From positions 1 to 35,409 of the IMG/VR virus record IMGVR_UViG_3300042485_001024: a DNA stretch of 35,409 bases. The stretch is one strand, 5' to 3'. Source of the stretch: a virus. Under the pieces are notes generated by a model that worked only from the letters and a program-made list of their open reading frames with translations, was not told where the DNA came from and ran no database searches. A program made the translations under genes and the position numbers. Shown piece after piece: positions 1 to 8,329 of the stretch (the first letter of the stretch is position 1; each line of letters begins with the position of its first letter).

Positions 1-1
1 A

Positions 2-160
2 ATGGAAGTAGAAGAGGAAGAGGAAGAAGAGCCAGAGATGGAAGAAGAAGAGGAAGTCGAAATCGAGGAAGAAGAACTTCCCGAGCGGGAAGCGCAAGTC
101 GCCACAGAAGGCGAAATGCCGCAGAATACCCGAACGGGAATGCAGCAACCAACACAATAA
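2..160 (+). CDS. C-terminal end of a truncated protein, probably portal
   Basis: The reading frame is already open at the left edge, so only the last 52 codons are present, ending at TAA 158-160. The visible part is an extremely acidic tail made mostly of Glu with a few Val and Ile, followed by a Gln/Pro/Thr-rich end. Acidic, low-complexity C-termini are common on portal proteins, and the next genes downstream are a scaffold candidate and the major capsid protein, which is where a portal is usually found. The identification rests on position and composition only, since no portal core is visible. An ATG at base 2 is in frame but is probably internal. Confidence 0.45.
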   Translation: MEVEEEEEEEPEMEEEEEVEIEEEELPEREAQVATEGEMPQNTRTGMQQPTQ

Positions 161-165
161 ACTGA

Positions 166-411
166 ATGATAGACTCAAATAAACTCAAGAGTATTTGTGG
201 ATCAATAGCTAACCACGAAGACTGGGACAAACTACAAGCATACCTATTACTTACAGCACAGCCCTCAACGGGTATAGATGCGGTGAGGTATATTCTAAAC
301 GCCATTAGCACACTGGGCGAAGACATACCAAAGCAGTTCAAGAAAACCAAGCAAGGCTTCACTGAAGAAGTGATCGCCCCAATTGAAGACCCCGATCTTA
401 AAGAATTATGA
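166..411 (+). CDS. Small protein of unknown function between portal and scaffold
   Basis: This gene encodes 81 residues and I do not recognise it. It begins five bases after the previous stop and its TGA overlaps the next ATG (ATGA at 408-411), so it is probably translationally coupled within the head operon. The protein looks helical and soluble, with no signal peptide, membrane segment or cysteine cluster beyond one Cys. No clear SD precedes the ATG. Its position suggests a head-assembly accessory role, but that is inference. Confidence 0.7.
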   Translation: MIDSNKLKSICGSIANHEDWDKLQAYLLLTAQPSTGIDAVRYILNAISTLGEDIPKQFKKTKQGFTEEVIAPIEDPDLKEL

Positions 412-1709
412 GCGACACCAACAACGAAACCCAAGAGATCATTAATGATCTTAAGGCCAAAGCCAACATCCCGATCAAAGGGAACACAGCGGACTTCATC
501 GCGAAGTTCACCAAGAAACAAACTGACGATGGGAAGCCAAGCGCAGATAACTATGGCAATCCAATGTTCGGTCGTGAAACTACCGACGAAGTATCAAATG
601 ATACCGAATCGGTAGATGAGATTATCGGTAACGATAACGAAGGCAAGAAGCCACTGATCAGCATGGACAAGAAGAAGCCGGGGTTCGTCCAGAAACAAAT
701 CGAGGAGAATAAGCGTCTCAAAGAAGAGTTGGAGAAGTATAAGAACGAAGAGGTGCCCAAATACACCAGCAAGATTGAGGAGTTGGAAAACCTTGTAAAA
801 AGCAGCCAGACCACGGCAGAAGCCAACCACTACCAAGATCAGCTTAATAAAGCAAGTGAAGCAAAGGTTGAATTGGAGCAAACCTTATCAAAGGAAATCG
901 CCGACCTTAAGAGCAAGGTTGAGTTCTACGACATTACAGCCAGCGAAGATTTCCAGCGCACCTATGTTGCGCCAATCCAAGAAAGTTATAACGAAGCCAA
1001 GAAGATTCTTGGGAACGACCAGCAACTCCAAGCATTATTCGGAAGGGCGATTGCAGCCAACGCGGCGGCATACAACCACAGGGACGAAGCCGACAGGGCG
1101 CAGTCCTTCCAAGAGCGGGATGAGGCGTTGGAGGAGTTAACCAACCAACTCAACACTTTCAAGCAAGTCCGTTTTGCCGACCAGTTGAACGGATATCTTA
1201 AAGCAATCGACAACCACGCGAACGCCCTCTACAACTACCAAGAAACCAAACAAGAGATCAACCGCCAAGTTAAAGAGAAAGAGTTAAAAAGCCGCACTGA
1301 CTTTTTGAACACATGGCGGAACTCCTACAAAGAGCAAGCCCAAGCTGTGGAGAACGAGATTCAAATCACAGATGACATCGCAGACTACATGAAAGAGAAA
1401 GGCATCAAGTTCGACACCAGCCGCGACGATGCCATTGCGCTCGCCGCCACCCAGCAGAGTGACGAGATAGCTAGCGTAGATGAGATGAATCGTCTTATCA
1501 ATCAGGGCCGCAGCTACAAGAAGCTACAAGCACTTGTCAAAGCGCAGTCAGAGATGTTGAAAGAAAAGACCGATTATATCAACAAGCTGAAAGGTGCTTC
1601 CAAGCCAAGCTCTGCTCCCGCCACCACGGAAAACAAGCAACGGGTCACCATCTCAGAAGGATTGGCGGCGAAACTCGCTAGGTTTGGACCACGACTGGCG
1701 ACCACCTAA
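408..1709 (+). CDS. Putative capsid scaffolding protein
   Basis: The 433-residue protein is highly charged and rich in Glu, Lys, Gln and Asn. Long heptad-like stretches from about residue 95 to 180 and again around 225-310 predict coiled coil. It has an acidic, disordered-looking N-terminal third (about residues 1-90) and a basic, Ser/Thr/Ala-rich C-terminus. This composition, with a position directly before the major capsid gene, is typical of phage scaffolds, which template procapsid assembly and then leave. No protease motif is visible. It starts in a 4-base overlap with the upstream gene and ends just before a strong terminator. A copy of the dispersed palindrome (623-636) lies inside the gene and encodes Ile-Gly-Asn-Asp. 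Confidence 0.65.
   Translation: MSDTNNETQEIINDLKAKANIPIKGNTADFIAKFTKKQTDDGKPSADNYGNPMFGRETTDEVSNDTESVDEIIGNDNEGKKPLISMDKKKPGFVQKQIEENKRLKEELEKYKNEEVPKYTSKIEELENLVKSSQTTAEANHYQDQLNKASEAKVELEQTLSKEIADLKSKVEFYDITASEDFQRTYVAPIQESYNEAKKILGNDQQLQALFGRAIAANAAAYNHRDEADRAQSFQERDEALEELTNQLNTFKQVRFADQLNGYLKAIDNHANALYNYQETKQEINRQVKEKELKSRTDFLNTWRNSYKEQAQAVENEIQITDDIADYMKEKGIKFDTSRDDAIALAATQQSDEIASVDEMNRLINQGRSYKKLQALVKAQSEMLKEKTDYINKLKGASKPSSAPATTENKQRVTISEGLAAKLARFGPRLATT
623..636. repeat. Dispersed palindrome copy 1 (TATCGGTAACGATA)
   Basis: This site fits TATCG-N4-CGATA and lies inside the scaffold coding sequence. It is one of 15 exact matches in the window. Confidence 0.9.
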
Positions 1710-1730
1710 TTCCCATCCCGCGCCACTAAA

Positions 1731-1767
1731 GGGGAGGAGCGTAAAAGCTCCTCCTCTTTTTTTGTTT
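1731..1767 (+). terminator. Rho-independent terminator after the scaffold gene
   Basis: A 10-bp stem (1731-1740 with 1747-1756, one G-T pair) encloses a GTAAAA loop and is followed directly by a T-rich tract with seven consecutive T (1757-1763). It lies 21 bases after the scaffold stop codon and would separate scaffold transcription from the HNH and capsid genes. Confidence 0.9.
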
Positions 1768-1800
1768 TGATTAAATCAAGTCAGACATTATTTTTGCTAG

Positions 1801-2427
1801 ATGGAAACAAAATTCAAAAAAGGATATGAACGGGAAGACGGCATGGTCTTCCACTCTTATGGGAAATCATACAAAGGTGGAGAGTATTGGCTAACAAAAG
1901 AAGAGTTCCAAAATCTTGAGAAAAAAAGAAAGGAAAACGCAAAAAGATATTTTTCTGAAAACAAGGACAAAATAGCAAAAAAAAGGGAAAAGCGAATGTC
2001 CGAAAGCAAAGAAAAATATGCAGAGATGGCTAGAAGCTACGCACTCAAACACAAAGCAAAAAGAAAAGAGTATTACAAACGATATTGCGAAGAACACAAG
2101 GATCGCGTTGCACTATCAAACAAGAGGTGGAGAGAGAAAAACTGGGGGAGAATGAGCGGGCTGCTTGCTATGTATAGAGCAAGGCGTCGCAGTCAAACTC
2201 CAGACCTCACAGCAGAGCAAAAAAAAATTATCGGAGTTTTTTTTGAGCAAGCGGTGCGGCTAAAAAAAACACTAGGTATCCCATTTGAGGTAGACCACAT
2301 CGTTCCGATTTCGCTTGGTGGAAGTCACCACCCATGCAATCTGCAAGTGATGCCAATGCGTCTAAACAGAGTTAAGCACAATAGGGGAATTTTTCGCTGG
2401 GAAGAAAAAAATGAAAAAATTATTTGA
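1801..2427 (+). CDS. Freestanding HNH homing endonuclease
   Basis: This 208-residue, very basic protein ends in a recognisable HNH nuclease domain (about residues 160-200): VDHIVP supplies the first His pair position, followed by LGGSHHPCNLQ and then the Asn/His-containing NRVKHNRG. The N-terminal 130 residues are a Lys/Arg/Tyr-rich helical region with repeated K-R-K-E-Y type segments, probably for DNA binding. The gene is visibly richer in A and T than its neighbours, with runs of eight A or T. It sits between a terminator and the capsid gene, interrupts no visible coding sequence and is not coupled to neighbours. These are hallmarks of a mobile homing endonuclease gene acquired by the phage. 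An intron-borne origin is not excluded, because structured non-coding DNA follows. Confidence 0.88.
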   Translation: METKFKKGYEREDGMVFHSYGKSYKGGEYWLTKEEFQNLEKKRKENAKRYFSENKDKIAKKREKRMSESKEKYAEMARSYALKHKAKRKEYYKRYCEEHKDRVALSNKRWREKNWGRMSGLLAMYRARRRSQTPDLTAEQKKIIGVFFEQAVRLKKTLGIPFEVDHIVPISLGGSHHPCNLQVMPMRLNRVKHNRGIFRWEEKNEKII

Positions 2428-2684
2428 CACAAGCAAATGACAGCATAAGTTGCCGAAAAGGGAAAGACGAAATTATCGGAAACGATAAAATTAGTGAGTA
2501 GGCTTACCCGGCCTTGGAGTTCTAGTTCTCCAATTAAAAACTATTCCGGACTGGTCTGATAAAGACACCGAGGGTTGAATCCGGCTCGAAACCAACAAGC
2601 ATTCGCTTTTGGCTTTCGGGCCTTTTGCGTTTGTAAACCAAACTAAACCAAAACTAAAAATCAAACTCAAACAAACTAAATATT
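2428..2684 (+). other. Structured non-coding leader before the capsid gene
   Basis: This stretch has no convincing gene. It contains one dispersed palindrome (2474-2487). It then has several potential hairpins: TTGGAG with CTCCAA near 2515-2534, GTCT with AGAC near 2554-2566, CGAG with CTCG near 2569-2588, and GGC with GCC closing a TTCG-type loop at 2611-2622 followed by TTTT. The last is a possible weak terminator. The final 50 bases (about 2634-2683) are an unstructured A/C-rich leader with repeated AAACCAAAC-like units and no SD. It may be a promoter and 5' untranslated region for capsid expression. I looked for a tRNA and a group I intron core and could not assemble either. Confidence 0.4.
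2474..2487. repeat. Dispersed palindrome copy 2 (TATCGGAAACGATA)
   Basis: An exact fit to TATCG-N4-CGATA in the non-coding region between the HNH gene and the capsid gene, embedded in the longer symmetric context AATT...AATT. Confidence 0.9.
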
Positions 2685-4088
2685 ATGGCATCAGATCAGC
2701 TATATTTCAATTCTTGCGCTGAGATTGACAGTTTCTTCCGCGAAGGTCGTGAGTATTTCAACGACCTCTATGTGAAAAAGCTCGTCACCTCTAGCGTTTA
2801 CTTCAAGCGTTTCGAGGAACAACCTTGGCCGCTCAATCATACCACCGAACAAAAAGGCTTCCGTTTTGGCCGTGGATTCTACGATCCTTGCACTCCTTTC
2901 CGCAAGATCAACGACACCTACTGCAACACCGACTCCTGCGACTCCGCTCCCGAAGTCATCCAACGCCCCGGCACCGAGAGTTACACTTTCGAGTTGCTTC
3001 GCAAGGAAATGACCACCGACTGGATTTGCGTGGAGAGCCTTCTCTATCGCTTGTTCCCAGCCGAAGAGATTCTTCAGTTCGAGGAGTCCAACGCCCGCAT
3101 CACCCAGAATGTCCATGAAGAGTTCCTTCGTTCAAACTACATCGGTCAGGCTGCTCACAAGTGGGTTGGCCTTACTACTGAAGATGGCATCTACTGCGGT
3201 CTCCTTGATGACCAAGCGTGGTTCCTTCCTGAGCATAACACCGACAACGACAGTGGTTATAACCTCTGCGAAGTCCGCGTGAAGGTCGCTCCTGCTGATC
3301 TCAGCAAGATCGCCTATCTCAGCCTCGACATGCTGGACGATGCGCTCATCGATCTTCAGAACGAAGACGATGCCTTCCGCCTCGACCTCAACGAAGCTAC
3401 TGGTATGCAACTGCTCGACATCGTGATCCCCGATCCCCGTGTTGGCCGTGCGCTTTACTTCCAAGCCAAGCGCAACAATGGTTACTGGGATGCAAACACC
3501 GACTTCGATTCCCGCCTCTCCAGCCTCAAGCTCGGCGTCAATCGTGTCATCGGTGACTACGCCTTCGGTTATGACATCAATGCGGCTCGCTTCAACAAGT
3601 CCCCAGTCCAGCCCGCCGGAGCCTTCTCCGCTGGTGATCCTACGACTTGGGCGCGTCTCGTCCGCGTTCCTCGCTATGTCAAACAAGTGCAGGAGAACGG
3701 ATGCAGCTACATTCCTAACAAGGATTACCAAAACGCAGACTTCGCGATCTCGGTTGCGATGGTCAACAAAGCAATGGTCAAGTGGACGATGCCCTCGGCT
3801 ACTGGCTATGGCACAGCCCAACAGATGACCCAGAACTACGCTGGCGATTGGGACTGGAAGAACCCCGATTGGGAGTGCAACCGCTGGCGCAAATCTGGCT
3901 TCTACCAAGCCCAGTTCCGCCTCGCGGCACAGGTCAAAGACCCAACTCTGATCCATGTCTTCTTGCACCGCTTGCCTAAGAGCAAAAACCTCTACGGCTC
4001 CTGCTGCGCCCTCAACGAATACACCCCACCCGCAGGAACTGAAGACTGCTATAGCTGCGCTGGTGTTGGTGACATCGTTGTTCCATAA
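2685..4088 (+). CDS. Major capsid protein
   Basis: The 467-residue protein follows the scaffold candidate and a long untranslated leader, as expected for the most abundant virion protein. Codon choice looks strongly biased towards C-ending codons, consistent with high expression. It has no signal peptide or membrane segment. It is unusually rich in cysteine for a capsid protein (13 Cys), including CC and CYSC near the C-terminus. I do not recognise a named fold from sequence alone; an HK97-type fold is expected for tailed phages. The start is the ATG at 2685, preceded by an A/C-rich SD-less leader. A GC-rich hairpin follows the stop codon. An overlapping minus-strand open frame of 278 codons is a codon-bias shadow. 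Confidence 0.8.
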   Translation: MASDQLYFNSCAEIDSFFREGREYFNDLYVKKLVTSSVYFKRFEEQPWPLNHTTEQKGFRFGRGFYDPCTPFRKINDTYCNTDSCDSAPEVIQRPGTESYTFELLRKEMTTDWICVESLLYRLFPAEEILQFEESNARITQNVHEEFLRSNYIGQAAHKWVGLTTEDGIYCGLLDDQAWFLPEHNTDNDSGYNLCEVRVKVAPADLSKIAYLSLDMLDDALIDLQNEDDAFRLDLNEATGMQLLDIVIPDPRVGRALYFQAKRNNGYWDANTDFDSRLSSLKLGVNRVIGDYAFGYDINAARFNKSPVQPAGAFSAGDPTTWARLVRVPRYVKQVQENGCSYIPNKDYQNADFAISVAMVNKAMVKWTMPSATGYGTAQQMTQNYAGDWDWKNPDWECNRWRKSGFYQAQFRLAAQVKDPTLIHVFLHRLPKSKNLYGSCCALNEYTPPAGTEDCYSCAGVGDIVVP

Positions 4089-4095
4089 TCAAAAT

Positions 4096-4123
4096 GGGGG
4101 AGGGTTAATAACGACCCTCCCCC
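4096..4123 (+). other. Intercistronic hairpin after the capsid gene
   Basis: A perfect 9-bp stem, GGGGGAGGG (4096-4104) with CCCTCCCCC (4115-4123), encloses a 10-base loop. No T-run follows, so it is more likely an mRNA 3'-end stabiliser or attenuator than a full terminator. It would protect the capsid message. Confidence 0.7.
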
Positions 4124-4150
4124 GCAACCAAAACTCAACTACCTAATAAT

Positions 4151-4765
4151 ATGTCAAATCGCAGACCTCTCGCTTATGACCGCGTGAACCTCTTTGGTCC
4201 CACTCCGGTTAACTTGCTCGCCTCTGGAAACGCAGACTTGCTCGTTCTGAATGATCAGGACACCAAGTTCTTCCCAACCAGCATCATCCTCGAAATCGCA
4301 TACGCTCGCGGCACCACCGCTACGGACCCGATTGTTGTGGCTGATACTGGAACCACTGGCGAAAACATCACCAATTCCTTGACCATCACAGATTCTTTGG
4401 ACAACGAAGACACCTTCAATCCGATGACCATCGTTGCGAATCCCCGCACGATCACCGGAACCCGCAAGCTCCGTCTTCTCAAGTCCACAGTCGGCCTTGG
4501 TCAAGCCACCGCAACCCGCGCCCGCACGAATGGCATTGCCACTATCGTTACGGGTGCCGCCCACGGATTCTCCACAGGCGACCTTATCACTATTGCCAGC
4601 ATGACCGATACCTCGTTCGATGTTGAGCAAGTGGAAGTTACCGTTGTAGACACAACCACTTTCACCTATGTGAATGCTGGACCTGATGTCGCTTCCGGTG
4701 CTGATACAGGCGGGCGCGTTGGTGCTTTGCTTGTGAATGCCTATGTCGTAGGCGTTTACTACTAA
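4151..4765 (+). CDS. Putative head decoration or fibre protein with FCCH-like domain
   Basis: The 204-residue beta-rich protein lies directly after the capsid gene, where decoration or head-fibre proteins are usually encoded. The C-terminal portion (about residues 125-190) carries the pattern HGFSTGDLITI, then TTFTY, then G-x-D-T-G-G, which resembles the small beta domain annotated in many phage virion proteins as ubiquitin-activating-enzyme E1 FCCH-like. The N-terminal half is Thr/Asn-rich with no recognised motif. Start ATG 4151 has no SD and follows an A/C-rich leader. Role on the capsid exterior is inferred from position and composition. Confidence 0.6.
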   Translation: MSNRRPLAYDRVNLFGPTPVNLLASGNADLLVLNDQDTKFFPTSIILEIAYARGTTATDPIVVADTGTTGENITNSLTITDSLDNEDTFNPMTIVANPRTITGTRKLRLLKSTVGLGQATATRARTNGIATIVTGAAHGFSTGDLITIASMTDTSFDVEQVEVTVVDTTTFTYVNAGPDVASGADTGGRVGALLVNAYVVGVYY

Positions 4766-4772
4766 TCCAATC

Positions 4773-4799
4773 GGGCGGGAGGCGTTAAATCTCCCGCCC
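4773..4799 (+). other. Intercistronic hairpin after the decoration candidate
   Basis: A perfect 9-bp stem, GGGCGGGAG (4773-4781) with CTCCCGCCC (4791-4799), has a 9-base loop and no T-run. It is built like the hairpin at 4096-4123; both loops contain GTTAA. A stabilising or attenuating role is inferred. Confidence 0.7.
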
Positions 4800-4815
4800 A
4801 ACCCACATTCTAATT

Positions 4816-5103
4816 ATGGCTTGTTTTACCGATCTACCTTACGCAAACTGGAGCTACCAGTTGCTCCGAACCCTCTATGCAGCGGCAGGAGAAAATGCAG
4901 TCACGGTTTCCTTGGGATGCTACCAAGCAATGCCCCCAGCCAACCAGATGTATCAGTTCTATGTGAACCTCCACTATATTGGCGGGTCAATCACCCCGAT
5001 CTCGGAGAACTGTTTTGTTCAGATGACCGAAGACATGCAATGGTATCACCTGAACGAAGCGTTGGAGTATTCCTACAATCCGCTTCCACCACCCGAAATC
5101 TAA
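4816..5103 (+). CDS. Small virion-module protein of unknown function
   Basis: This 95-residue gene begins with ATG after TCTAATT and has no SD. It encodes an aromatic-rich (Tyr, Trp), acidic, beta-type protein ending in a Pro-rich tail. I do not recognise the family. It lies in the run of small genes between capsid and main fibre, so a neck, head-completion or decoration role is possible. Confidence 0.65.
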   Translation: MACFTDLPYANWSYQLLRTLYAAAGENAVTVSLGCYQAMPPANQMYQFYVNLHYIGGSITPISENCFVQMTEDMQWYHLNEALEYSYNPLPPPEI

Positions 5104-5104
5104 T

Positions 5105-5118
5105 TATCGGTAACGATA
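5105..5118. repeat. Dispersed palindrome copy 3 (TATCGGTAACGATA)
   Basis: An exact fit to TATCG-N4-CGATA located one base after the stop codon of the gene ending at 5103. It fills the start of the 61-base gap before the next gene, which also contains a weak GAGG/CCTC hairpin (5125-5141). Confidence 0.9.
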
Positions 5119-5164
5119 ACCCGCGAGGGAGTTCGATCCTCCACCGCACACACAATCTAAATTT

Positions 5165-5446
5165 ATGGCACTAACCGAAAACTGCTTTAAGGAAAGCACA
5201 CCTGATGTGCAGAACTGGGAACTCCTACAGCAACAGGTGGCAATCACCGATGCGATTCAAGCACTGCAAGGATTTCAGATTCCAGAATACGACGAGATCG
5301 ACATTGCCTACTACGGCACTACAAACAATATTGCCACGGTAGTCTACTCAAATAACGGCAGCCCAGTCGCCACACTCACGCTGACTTATGCCGTCCAGCC
5401 TCCTACAACCGATGACGAAAACCTCGTCAATGTAACTATCTCCTAA
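5165..5446 (+). CDS. Small protein of unknown function upstream of the main fibre
   Basis: The 93-residue product has a helical N-terminal half with Gln-rich segments (about residues 14-35) and a Thr/Val/Asn-rich beta C-terminal half. That layout is often seen in small fibre-attachment or neck proteins, but no family is recognised. The TAA stop is one base before the ATG of the 881-residue fibre, so the two are probably co-translated. No SD precedes the start; the leader is AATCTAAATTT. Confidence 0.65.
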   Translation: MALTENCFKESTPDVQNWELLQQQVAITDAIQALQGFQIPEYDEIDIAYYGTTNNIATVVYSNNGSPVATLTLTYAVQPPTTDDENLVNVTIS

Positions 5447-5447
5447 T

Positions 5448-8093
5448 ATGGGACTCAAATTCAATCCGTTTACTGGTAAACTTGATTTAACTGGAGCCGG
5501 GGGCGGATCGCCAACTGGGCCTGCTGGTGGTGATCTTTCTGGGACATATCCGAATCCTACAGTCGATGGACTTCAAGGTAGGCCAGTAAGCAACGCAATT
5601 CCGGTCAATGGTCAGGTTCTCCAGTATGATGGAACGAATTGGGTTCCCGGCAGCATTCCATCGGGAGGTTCTGGTGGTGGTGGAGTTGTTTATTACCTCA
5701 ACTTCAACACAGCGGCAGATGCTCCTTTAACAAATATCCCGCAAACTCCGAACGCCACAAAGGAACTCGGAATCATTGCAGATGTTACCGCAACCAGTTA
5801 CCTCTCCCCCATCCTTTCTACAGCGAGCTATGACTTCCTCGCCTCGTTTGTAACTGATCTGAATGTCCCATCAGCCACAGCAATCCCTGCTGGAATCTGG
5901 GACTTCAATATTTTTGTCGAAAGCACTACTACAAACTCTGCAAACCAAGTCTATTTCAAGATTGAGATTCGTAAATACGATGGCGTCAATGCCCCAGTTT
6001 TGCTTGCGACTTCTAACGACACATACATCTACGATCCTTCTGAAATTACACAACAAGTAGCATCTGTCGTGATGCCGCAGACTACGATTCTTTCTACAGA
6101 TCGAATCGTTGTCTATCTCTATGGCCGGGCGCACCAGAATAACAACCGCCTCACATTCCACTTTGGAGGCCAATATCCTTCTCACACACATAGCACCATG
6201 CCATCAGTCACAGGAACTGGCGTGGTAAAGGTGGTCAATGGAGTATTCCAAAGTCCAGCTACGACAATCGTAAACTCTGATGTGTCTGCATCCGCAGCGA
6301 TTGATCAAAGCAAAATCAACAATCTTACATCAGACCTTTCCGGCAAAGTTTCAAAAGCTGGAGATACGATGACTGGAAAGTTGACTGCCGCAGCGGATGA
6401 TTCCGCTTCTAAATTAAATATTGGGAATGCCATTACAGGAGCAAGTCCTACTACAACAGTAAACGGAGATATTTGGATAACTAACGGAAACAGATTGGCT
6501 TTTAGGTCAAATTCCACAGTTTATAATACTGCTCAAACAAATCTGCAAAATTCGTTTAATCAAGCTCAGATCATTTCCACATCTGGCACGATTCCTGCGC
6601 TACGAGTAACGCAAACCGGAACTGGAGACTCGTTTGTTGTGGAGGACTCCACCAATCCAGATGCAACTCCGTTCACAATCAATAATGATGGTCGCGTTGG
6701 CATCGGGACTTCGCCCGACGCAACAGTAGGATTAAAACTTGATTCTACTGGAATCAAGTTTTCAGACAATACAGTTCAAACTACAGCGGCAACATCTGGC
6801 GTAACTTCCGTCACCGCTACCGCTCCGCTGACTAGCTCTGGCGGAGCGACACCCGTCATCTCTACCAGCATGGCTACTAGCCGACTGCTTGGAAGAACTA
6901 CTGCTGGAACTGGCGTTGCAGAAGAGATTAGCACCGCAGGCACGCTTACGCTTACTGGTGGAACGCTTACTGGAACCGGAGTTGGTGGTTCAGTCGGCGC
7001 TGTGGATAACGCAGTCCCCCGCGCAGATGGCACAGGTGGGTATACTGCACAAGGTAGCGACATCGTGATTGACGATGCTACAACCTCTACACAAGCAAAT
7101 GTAGCCATTACCAATCAACACGCTGGACAAACCAACTCCGCACTCGTCCTTCAGCCGAAAGGCGCCGGGGCGCTAATTGCAGACAAACCAGATGGAACTT
7201 CTGCTGGCGGAAATGCTCGCGGGAATTACGCGATTGATTTGCAGATTCAACGCGGAACCGCAGCACAGGTAGCGAGCGGTGCTAATTCAGTTATTGGTGG
7301 AGGCATAAATAATACCGCCAGCGGTGCAGAGACGGTTGTGTGCGGTGGAAGAGGAAACACCGCTTCAGGAAGCAACTCTCCAGATGGAGCGGCAGCTATT
7401 TGTGGCGGAGCAAATAACAACGCATCAGGAACATACGGCCCATTTATCGGTTGTGGACTTTCAAATACTGCATCTGGACGGGGTTCTGTTGTTGCTGGCG
7501 GGCAATCTAATACAGCCGGGCCAACAGTAGACTGGCCTTCTGTTTTGGGTGGTTTTACAAATCAAGCCTCTGGAGAAATGACTTTTATTGGTGGTGGAAG
7601 AAACAACACAACAAGTGCTTCATTTTCTTCAATTCCATGCGGAGCATACGCAAGCGCCAGTCGTTACGGAATGCAAGCCCACGCCGCAGGCCAATTCGCA
7701 GCACAAGGCGATGCCCAACGCGCCCGCTTCGTCCTTCGCTGCAAGACTACCACGAACACTGGAGTTGAGATGGCATTGGATGGCAGCACGACATATCTCA
7801 CGATCCCTTCCGGCAAGGTGATCTTTATGAACATCAAGGTGGTCGGAACCAAGTCAGACGGCTCTGCAGTCGCCACCTACGAGCGCCAATACGCCGTGAA
7901 GAATGTCGCCGCTACATCTTCAGAAGTTTATGCACCGATCACTATCGGCACAGATAACGCCGCTGGAACAACGCTGGAAGTCGCTACTGTGGATGCAGGC
8001 GATTATGTCCGCATCCGCCCTACTGGTATCACTTCCGAAACATGGCGCTGGGTTGCATCTGTGGATGCAGTTGAAGTCGCTTACGGAACATAA
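5448..8093 (+). CDS. Large tail fibre with YadA-like beta-roll repeats
   Basis: This 881-residue fibre starts with a phage-fibre type N-terminus (FNPFTGKLDLTG, then the DLSGTYPNPTV motif at about residues 28-40). The central shaft has Thr/Ser/Gly-rich repeats, including a GRVGIGTSP unit and VEDSTNPDATPF. From about residue 613 to 740 there are repeated GG-x-x-N-x-ASG units of the type that form the left-handed beta-roll in YadA-like trimeric adhesins. The C-terminal domain after QAHAAGQFAAQGDAQ is a beta domain seen at the end of many phage fibres. It probably trimerises and binds the host surface. Codon use and glycine content fit a virion protein. Start and stop abut neighbours (TAATATG at 5'; two bases to the next ATG at 3'). 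Confidence 0.85.
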   Translation: MGLKFNPFTGKLDLTGAGGGSPTGPAGGDLSGTYPNPTVDGLQGRPVSNAIPVNGQVLQYDGTNWVPGSIPSGGSGGGGVVYYLNFNTAADAPLTNIPQTPNATKELGIIADVTATSYLSPILSTASYDFLASFVTDLNVPSATAIPAGIWDFNIFVESTTTNSANQVYFKIEIRKYDGVNAPVLLATSNDTYIYDPSEITQQVASVVMPQTTILSTDRIVVYLYGRAHQNNNRLTFHFGGQYPSHTHSTMPSVTGTGVVKVVNGVFQSPATTIVNSDVSASAAIDQSKINNLTSDLSGKVSKAGDTMTGKLTAAADDSASKLNIGNAITGASPTTTVNGDIWITNGNRLAFRSNSTVYNTAQTNLQNSFNQAQIISTSGTIPALRVTQTGTGDSFVVEDSTNPDATPFTINNDGRVGIGTSPDATVGLKLDSTGIKFSDNTVQTTAATSGVTSVTATAPLTSSGGATPVISTSMATSRLLGRTTAGTGVAEEISTAGTLTLTGGTLTGTGVGGSVGAVDNAVPRADGTGGYTAQGSDIVIDDATTSTQANVAITNQHAGQTNSALVLQPKGAGALIADKPDGTSAGGNARGNYAIDLQIQRGTAAQVASGANSVIGGGINNTASGAETVVCGGRGNTASGSNSPDGAAAICGGANNNASGTYGPFIGCGLSNTASGRGSVVAGGQSNTAGPTVDWPSVLGGFTNQASGEMTFIGGGRNNTTSASFSSIPCGAYASASRYGMQAHAAGQFAAQGDAQRARFVLRCKTTTNTGVEMALDGSTTYLTIPSGKVIFMNIKVVGTKSDGSAVATYERQYAVKNVAATSSEVYAPITIGTDNAAGTTLEVATVDAGDYVRIRPTGITSETWRWVASVDAVEVAYGT

Positions 8094-8095
8094 TT

Positions 8096-8329
8096 ATGAA
8101 GACCTACGGAGTAGTATTCGCTGACGGCAGAAAAGAACTCATCTCGATTGTATTGGATGACGAAGGGAATCCGCGCTTGGATACCTTGGCTCCATACCCG
8201 ACACCGGAGGATTGGGTGGAGCCAACGATCATTCCACTAGTGAAGATCGAGAAGCCAGAGGGAGAATGGAATCCGAAGATCGTATGGTTTGAGGATCGCG
8301 TGGAGAGACAATGGGAGCCGAAGGCATGA
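8096..8329 (+). CDS. Small acidic protein of unknown function ahead of the lysis genes
   Basis: The gene encodes 77 residues, acidic and Pro/Trp-rich, with no membrane segment. It starts two bases after the fibre stop and its TGA overlaps the next ATG (ATGA, 8326-8329), linking the fibre gene to the lysis cassette. Small proteins after a fibre gene can be fibre chaperones or caps, but I cannot recognise this one. Confidence 0.6.
   Translation: MKTYGVVFADGRKELISIVLDDEGNPRLDTLAPYPTPEDWVEPTIIPLVKIEKPEGEWNPKIVWFEDRVERQWEPKA

Noticed and set aside
2490-2600. Possible tRNA in the capsid leader (GGGTTGAATCC resembles a T arm)
   Set aside because: The T loop is one base short, no seven-base acceptor stem could be paired, and no five-base anticodon stem closes a seven-base loop.
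1801-2684. Group I intron containing the HNH gene
   Set aside because: No interrupted coding sequence flanks it and no recognisable P/Q/R/S core elements were found; kept only as an open possibility.
3132-3968. 278-codon minus-strand open frame opposite the capsid gene
   Set aside because: It arises from strong C-ending codon bias on the plus strand; its composition is unlike a real protein and it has no start signals or neighbours.
4154-4801. 215-codon minus-strand open frame opposite the decoration candidate
   Set aside because: Shadow of the plus-strand gene, which has clear domain signatures and operon spacing.
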